Source of the DNA: JACDAN01 sp963801855
GTDB taxonomy: Bacteria; Actinomycetota; Thermoleophilia; Gaiellales; Gaiellaceae
DNA: 64,000 nucleotides
Assembly (NCBI GenBank): GCA_963801855.1
Contig: CAWDGK010000001.1
Location: 124,001 to 188,000, forward strand
Reading direction: 5' to 3'
The translations under genes were made by a program, and so were the position numbers. How positions within the stretch are numbered: the stretch's first letter is position 1; each line of letters starts with the position of its first letter. The notes under the pieces were generated by a model that worked only from the letters and a program-made list of their open reading frames with translations, was not told the origin of the DNA and searched no databases. Below are positions 59,154 through 64,000 of this stretch, one piece after another.

Positions 59154-61250
59154 TGTCGACTGCGACGGAGACGATCGAGCTCGAGGGAATGACGTGCGCC
59201 GCCTGTGCTTCGAGGATCGAGCGGGCGCTGAACACGATCGACGGGGTCGAAGCGGACGTCAACTACGCCATGGAGCAGGCAACCGTCAGCTTCGATTCGA
59301 CCCGTCTGGCGGTGGACGATCTCCTCCGCGCCGTCGAGGACGCCGGCTACGGGGCGTCGCGACGTGGGTCGGAGGGAGCACAGGCCGCGCAGGCCGAGCG
59401 TTCGTCGCGCCTCCTGCGGACGCGACTGTTCGTCGCCGCGCTCCTCACGGCGCCTCTGGCGCTCTTGACAGTCGCCGAACCGCTCCAGTTCCGGGGGTGG
59501 GGGTGGGTCGCCCTGGCTCTGGCGACCCCGGTCGTTCTCTGGGCCGGCTGGCCGTTCCACCGGGCCGCGGCGAGGAACGCGCGGCACGGCGCGGCGACGA
59601 TGGACACGCTGATCTCGATCGGCACGCTCGCGGCGTACCTCTGGTCGGCCCTGGTGCTCGTTGCGGGCCTCGACGAGCACAGCTACTTCGAGGTCGCCGC
59701 CGTTGTCGTCACGCTGATCCTGCTCGGTCGGTATCTCGAGGTTCGGGCCCGCCGCCGCGCGGGCGCGGCGATTCGCGCGTTGCTCGAGCTCGGTGCCAAA
59801 GAAGCGTGTGTGCTGCGCGGCGGTGAAGAGGTGCTCGTTCCGGTCGAGCAACTTCGCCCCGGGGACGTCTTCGTCGTCCGCCCGGGAGAGAAAGTGGCGA
59901 CGGACGGGGTCGTGGTGGATGGCGCCTCCGCCGTCGACCAGTCCATGCTCACCGGCGAGTCGGTCCCCGTCGAGGTCGCACCGGGCGACGACGTCGCCGG
60001 GGCGACGGTCAACACCTACGGCCGCATCACCGTTCGAGCGGTCCGAATCGGTGCGGACACAGCCCTTGCGCAGATTGCTCGTCTCGTCGCCGAGGCTCAG
60101 GCGGGTAAGGCGCCGATCCAGAGGCTCGTCGACCGGATCTCGGGAGTCTTCGTCCCGATCGTGATCGGGATCGCGCTGGCGACGCTTGCAGGCTGGCTGC
60201 TCCTGGACGGCGATGCCGGAGACGCCTTCACGGCAGCGGTCTCCGTCCTGATCATCGCCTGCCCCTGCGCGCTCGGGCTCGCGACGCCCACCGCGCTCAT
60301 GGTCGGCACGGGTCGAGGAGCACAGCTCGGAATCGTCATCAAGGGGCCGGAGGTGCTCGAGCAGACCAGGCGTCTCTCCACCGTGGTGCTCGATAAGACC
60401 GGGACGGTGACCGAGGGCCGGATGGAGCTCGCAGAGGTGACGGCGCTCGACGGCTTCGAGCGCAGCAACATCCTTCGCCTCGCGGGGGCTGTCGAGGCTG
60501 CGAGCGAGCATCCGATCGGCGTCGCGATCGCGTCCGCTGCCCGCGCCGAGATCGGATCGTTACCCGAGGTCAGCTCGTTCCGCAACGAGCCAGGTGTGGG
60601 CGTTCGCGGAGAGGTCGAGGGCCGGGTGGTCGAGGTCGGCCGCCGAAACGGCGGTGTCGAAGTGCGGCTCGACGGAGAAGCGATTGCGAGGCTCGTCGTT
60701 CGTGACACGGTGAAGGAGACGAGCGCCGAAGCCGTTGCCCAGCTCCGCGAGCTCGGTCTGACCCCGGTGTTGCTGAGCGGCGATGGGCAGGCGACGGCCG
60801 AGGAGATCGCCGCCGAAGTCGGGATCGATCGTGTGCTCGCCGAGGTCTACCCGGAGGGACAAGGCGGCCGAGGTCCGCCGCCTCCAGTCCGAAGGAGAGG
60901 TGGTCGCCATGATCGGCGACGGCGTCAACGACGCCCCGGCCCTGGCGCAGGCAGACCTGGGCATCGCGATCGGGACCGGAACCGACGTTGCCATAGAGGC
61001 CTCCGATCTGACGCTGGTCTCGGGCGATCTGCGCGCCGCAGCGGACGCAATTCGTCTGGCGCGGCGGACGCTCAGGACGATCCAGGCCAACCTCTTCTGG
61101 GCGTTCGCCTACAACGTCGCGGCGATTCCGCTCGCGGTTCTCGGCCTGTTGAACCCGATCGTCGCAGCGGCGGCGATGACGTTCTCGAGCCTGTTCGTCG
61201 TCACCAACTCCTTGCGCCTTCGGCGCTTCCAGAGCCTGAGGAGGATCTGA
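59153..61250 (+). CDS. copA: copper-exporting P1B-type ATPase; one frame break
   Basis: Pumps Cu(I) out of the cell. ATG 59153. One N-terminal metal-binding domain (MTCAACAS, Cys15 and Cys18), eight membrane helices, TGES (267-270), the Cu-binding CPC at 370-372 (IIACPCALGLATPT), phosphorylated Asp414 in DKTGTVTEG, SEHPIG, and the hinge GDGVNDAPALAQAD in the second frame. The frame changes near 60859: removing one G from GAGGGACAAG gives YPEDKAAEVRRLQ and an intact ~698-residue enzyme ending at 61250. The stop overlaps csoR (TGATG). Confidence 0.93.
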
Positions 61251-61534
61251 TGGACCACGGGTACGACAAGGCGGCCCTGACGAAACGCCTGCATCGGATC
61301 GAGGGACAGGTTCGCGGGATCGAGCGCATGGTCGAGGAAGACCGGTACTGCATCGACATCCTCACGCAGATCGGTGCCGTCAGGACGGCGCTCGAGAGCC
61401 TCGGCCTCGAGATCCTCACCGATCACGTGGGGCACTGCGTTCACGGCGCCTTGACCTCGGGAGACGAGGCTGCCGCGCAGGCGAAGACCACCGAGCTGCT
61501 GGAAGCCGTCCAGCGTTTCGCAAGAACTCGATGA
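61250..61534 (+). CDS. csoR: CsoR-family copper-sensing repressor
   Basis: A 94-residue DNA-binding repressor that leaves its operator on binding Cu(I). ATG 61250 overlaps the copA stop. The copper ligands are spaced exactly as in the family: Cys34, His59 and Cys63 (C-x24-H-x3-C) in RYCIDIL and DHVGHCVHG. The predicted operator is the palindrome at 59135-59153, so the unit is autoregulated. In the window the frame is continuous with the first part of copA only because of the frame break there. Confidence 0.95.
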   Translation: MDHGYDKAALTKRLHRIEGQVRGIERMVEEDRYCIDILTQIGAVRTALESLGLEILTDHVGHCVHGALTSGDEAAAQAKTTELLEAVQRFARTR

Positions 61535-62010
61535 GCGCCGCCGAGCACATCCATGGCCAGGAAGCGTCTCCGTCGTTGAACCGTGTCGCCTTCTCGGCCA
61601 CCGTGCACTGCCTCACGGGTTGCGCGATCGGCGAGGTGCTCGGGATGATCATCGGCACCGCGCTCGGCTGGAGCGACTACGAGACGATTGCCCTCGCGGT
61701 CGTCCTCGCCTTCTTCTTCGGATACTCCCTGACGATGCTCCCGTTGCTCCGCGCGGGGCTCGCGCTCGCCACCGCGATTCCCCTCGCTCTGGCTTCCGAC
61801 ACGATTTCCATCGCAGTGATGGAAATCGTGGACAACGCGATCATGCTGATGGTGCCGGGCGCGATGGACGCGGGGCTCGACAACGTTCGGTTCTGGGGCT
61901 CACTGGCGTTTGCCCTCGTTGCGGCAGGCGTTGTGGCCTATCCGTTCAACCGCTACCTCATCGCTCGCGGCAAGGGGCACGCGGTCGTTCACGCCCACCA
62001 CGGGCACTAG
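61531..62010 (+). CDS. DUF4396 family membrane protein
   Basis: A 159-residue integral membrane protein with about four helices, starting at ATG 61531 and overlapping the csoR stop. The signature VHCLTGCAIGEVLGMIIG is typical of DUF4396, often found beside copper-transport genes. N-terminal HIHGQE and C-terminal HAVVHAHHGH are His-rich and could bind metal. Function is unknown; a copper-handling role is inferred from the operon and its likely control by CsoR. Confidence 0.85.
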   Translation: MSAAEHIHGQEASPSLNRVAFSATVHCLTGCAIGEVLGMIIGTALGWSDYETIALAVVLAFFFGYSLTMLPLLRAGLALATAIPLALASDTISIAVMEIVDNAIMLMVPGAMDAGLDNVRFWGSLAFALVAAGVVAYPFNRYLIARGKGHAVVHAHHGH

Positions 62011-63735
62011 TCAGCGGACGTAGAGCGCTTCGATCTCCGACGCGAAGTGCTCGGCGCAGACCTTGCGCTTGAGCTTCAGCGTCGGTGTGACCTCGTCGTG
62101 CTCCGCGGAGAAGTCTCGCGGCAGGATCGTGTACCGCTTCACCTGTTCGAAGGACGCCTTGTCCCGGTTGACCTCGGCCACGACGTCGTCGATCAGCGAC
62201 TGAGCGTCGCTCAGGCCCTTCGCGGCCTCGTCGAGCGTGATCAGCGCGGTCAGGAAGGGCCGGCGGTCGCCGATGACGAGCGCCTGGGAGACGTACTTCG
62301 AGGCCTTGAGCTCGTTTTCGATGTTCTGGGGCGAGACGTTCTTGCCCCCGGCCGTGACGATGATGTCCTTCTTGCGGTCGGTGATCGAGAGGAAGCCGTC
62401 CTCGATCGAGCCGACGTCGCCCGTGTGGAGCCAGCCCTCCGCATCGAGGACCTCCCGGGTCGCGGCCTCGTCCTTGTAGTAGCCGCCGAACAGGTTCGGG
62501 CCCCGCACGAGCACCTCGCCGTCGTCCGCCGTGCGAACCTCGATACCAGGGATCGCCGGGCCGACGGTGCCGAAGCGGTAGCGCGTGGGCATGTTGACGT
62601 TCGACGCGGTGGTGCACTCGGTCTGCCCGTAGCCCTCGCAGATGGTGATGTCGATCACGTGGAAGAACTCGGCGATCTCCTTCGCGAGGGGTGCGCCGCC
62701 CGAGATCGGTAGTCGCAGCCTGCCCCCGAGCTTCGCTTTCACCTTCGAGTAGACGAGCCTGTCCGCCAGTCGATGTTGGACGGCGAGGCCGGCGGGAACC
62801 GACCGACCGGACTGCTTGAGCTCGCTGACGCGCCCGCCGACTCGGAGGGCCCAGTCGATCAGCTTTCGCTTGATGCCCGTGGCCTCGTCGAAGCTGGTCT
62901 GAACGGCGGTGTGAACCTTCTCGAAGACGCGAGGGACGCTTGGCAGCACGGTGGGCTTCACCTGCACCGCCAGGTCTCCGACGCGGACGGGGTCGGGGCA
63001 GAACGCGACGGAACAGCCGACGTAGCCCGCGAGGAGATGCATGCACCGCCCGAAGTTGTGGGCGAGGGGGAGGTACAGCAGGATCAGGTCGTCCGGGCCG
63101 ATGAACTGCGGCACGTCGTCGACGGCGCCGACCATCGAGTAGTAGTTCCGGTGCGAGATCATGCAGGCCTTCGGCGGCCCGGTCGTGCCAGACGTGTAGA
63201 TGTAGGTGAAGAGGTCGTCTTCGCCGATCGCCGAGCGTGCCCGCTCGAGCGCCTCGGGATTCGTTTGCTCGTGCTCCCGGCCTCGGGCTCGGAGGTCGTC
63301 CAGCCCGTCGAAGTCGATGAGATGGCGGAGCTTCGGCAGGTTCGCGCGCTCCGCGTCGATCTTCGCGCGCTGCTCGTCGCCCTCGACCAGGACGCCGACC
63401 GCATCGGAGTGGTCGAGGATGTACGCGCAGTCTTTCGGGGGAAGCGACGGATAGATCCCCGCACCGATCGCACCGATCGATCCGAGTGCGAAGTCGAAGA
63501 GCGCCCACTCGACCTTTGTCCGGCCGAGGATCCCGAACGCGTCGCCCTTGCTCACTCCGAGGGCGAGCAGGCCGTTCGCGATCTCGTCGACCGCCCTTGC
63601 GGCGTCCTGCCAGGAGATTTCCTCCCATGCGCCTTCGCGCTCGACGAGGTAGGCAGTGCCCTCGCGAGTTGCGGCCCGGCGCCAGAGCTCGGCGATGGTC
63701 TTCGTCCCTGTCGCTTGCTCGACCTCGATCGCCAC
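62011..63735 (-). CDS. long-chain acyl-CoA synthetase (AMP-forming)
   Basis: Activates fatty acids to acyl-CoA through an acyl-AMP intermediate. 574 residues from ATG 63735. ATP-binding motif YTSGTTGPPKACM, LPLAHNFGRCMHL, the adenylate site ICEGYGQTECTT, GWLHTGDVG and the hinge DRKKDIIVTAGGKNVSP are intact. Of the FadD15/FAA type. Convergent with the copper unit with no gap, divergent from ku. Confidence 0.93.
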   Translation of the reverse strand: MAIEVEQATGTKTIAELWRRAATREGTAYLVEREGAWEEISWQDAARAVDEIANGLLALGVSKGDAFGILGRTKVEWALFDFALGSIGAIGAGIYPSLPPKDCAYILDHSDAVGVLVEGDEQRAKIDAERANLPKLRHLIDFDGLDDLRARGREHEQTNPEALERARSAIGEDDLFTYIYTSGTTGPPKACMISHRNYYSMVGAVDDVPQFIGPDDLILLYLPLAHNFGRCMHLLAGYVGCSVAFCPDPVRVGDLAVQVKPTVLPSVPRVFEKVHTAVQTSFDEATGIKRKLIDWALRVGGRVSELKQSGRSVPAGLAVQHRLADRLVYSKVKAKLGGRLRLPISGGAPLAKEIAEFFHVIDITICEGYGQTECTTASNVNMPTRYRFGTVGPAIPGIEVRTADDGEVLVRGPNLFGGYYKDEAATREVLDAEGWLHTGDVGSIEDGFLSITDRKKDIIVTAGGKNVSPQNIENELKASKYVSQALVIGDRRPFLTALITLDEAAKGLSDAQSLIDDVVAEVNRDKASFEQVKRYTILPRDFSAEHDEVTPTLKLKRKVCAEHFASEIEALYVR

Positions 63736-63793
63736 ATGCAGATCGTAATGCGGCAGGAAAGCTTCTGCGCAGGGAGAAAAGGCGTGGTCCCTC

Positions 63794-63799
63794 TACACT
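63794..63799 (+). promoter_or_regulatory. candidate -10 element of the ku gene
   Basis: TACACT ends 11 bases before the ku ATG, so the message would have almost no leader. GGAGAG at 63802-63807 could serve as a ribosome-binding site if the transcript starts slightly earlier. No clear -35. Confidence 0.4.
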
Positions 63800-63810
63800 T
63801 TGGAGAGCTG

Positions 63811-64000
63811 ATGCGCACGATCTGGAACGGTTCGATCAACTTCGGCCTGGTCAACATCCCGGTCGGATTGGCCCTCGCCACGAAGCCGGCCGCCCGCCAG
63901 TCGGACGTGAGCTTCCGGACCCTCCATCGTGAGTGCGGTACGCCGATCAAGCAGAAGCGCTGGTGCCCCGAGCACGACCGCGAGGTCAGCGCCGACGAGC
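63811..64000 (+). CDS. ku: Ku protein, N-terminal part (continues beyond window)
   Basis: DNA end-binding protein of bacterial non-homologous end joining. Only the first 63 residues are in the window: MRTIWNGSINFGLVNIPVGL is the family beginning, followed by VSFRTLHRECGTPIKQKRWC. Usually partnered with LigD, which may lie downstream. Start ATG 63811. Confidence 0.93.
   Translation, partial: MRTIWNGSINFGLVNIPVGLALATKPAARQSDVSFRTLHRECGTPIKQKRWCPEHDREVSADE

Overview
This is a high-GC bacterial chromosome segment that looks like an actinobacterium, probably of the Thermoleophilia (Gaiella/Solirubrobacter) kind. The reasons are the joined rpoBC and ribosomal super-operon, frequent GTG and TTG starts with ATGA/GTGA/TAATG overlaps, a MalT/LuxR regulator, Ku-type repair and CsoR-type copper control. 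The class-level placement is inference; no rRNA gene is present to settle it.

Layout. (1) 1-9074, accessory: the 3' part of a large LuxR regulator and a small conserved protein, then a tightly packed series of a PepD-type dipeptidase, a secreted hypothetical protein, a DcuA/B-type dicarboxylate carrier, an APC amino-acid permease, a ThrE-type exporter and a lipoprotein-like protein. This series carries about nine reading-frame breaks, nearly all one extra base. (2) 9091-13167, minus strand: an ABC-2 exporter with one ATPase and two paralogous permease pairs. (3) 13166-15252: a HhH-GPD DNA glycosylase, an L,D-transpeptidase and a tiny antisense zinc-ribbon gene. (4) 15303-18944: tRNA-Met, rpmG, secE, nusG, rplK, rplA, an L10 leader, rplJ, rplL. 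(5) 19110-20391: two secreted-protein genes, one with a collagen-like domain, inserted between rplL and rpoB. (6) 20624-28895: rpoB-rpoC. (7) 29111-30319, minus: a membrane-anchored GAF-GGDEF diguanylate cyclase. (8) 30613-52266: rpsL-rpsG-fusA-tuf, then the S10, spc and alpha operons through secY, adk, map, infA, rpmJ, rpsM, rpsK, rpsD, rpoA, rplQ and truA. (9) 52386-59108: ligA, a PBP4-type D,D-carboxypeptidase, a coiled-coil protein, a response regulator, a 3D-domain protein and an NlpC/P60 hydrolase. (10) 59135-62010: a copper unit of CsoR operator, copA, csoR and a DUF4396 protein. (11) 62011-64000: a long-chain acyl-CoA synthetase and the start of a Ku gene.

The core is an expression-machinery block (RNA polymerase, ribosome, translocon, elongation factors). 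Several ribosomal proteins (L10, L22, S3, S17, S5, L15, L17) carry long low-complexity tails. The ribosomal block is almost gapless, but three gaps hold structured DNA: a twin ~83-bp repeat with a covarying hairpin before rpsH and before rpsK, and a 164-bp inverted-repeat element between rpoA and rplQ whose right arm covers the rplQ ribosome-binding site.

No stretch over about 300 bases lacks a gene. The longest gene-free stretches are 30320-30612 (rpsL promoter region), 20392-20623 (rpoB promoter and leader) and the three structured gaps. No CRISPR array, insertion sequence, prophage or rRNA operon was seen.
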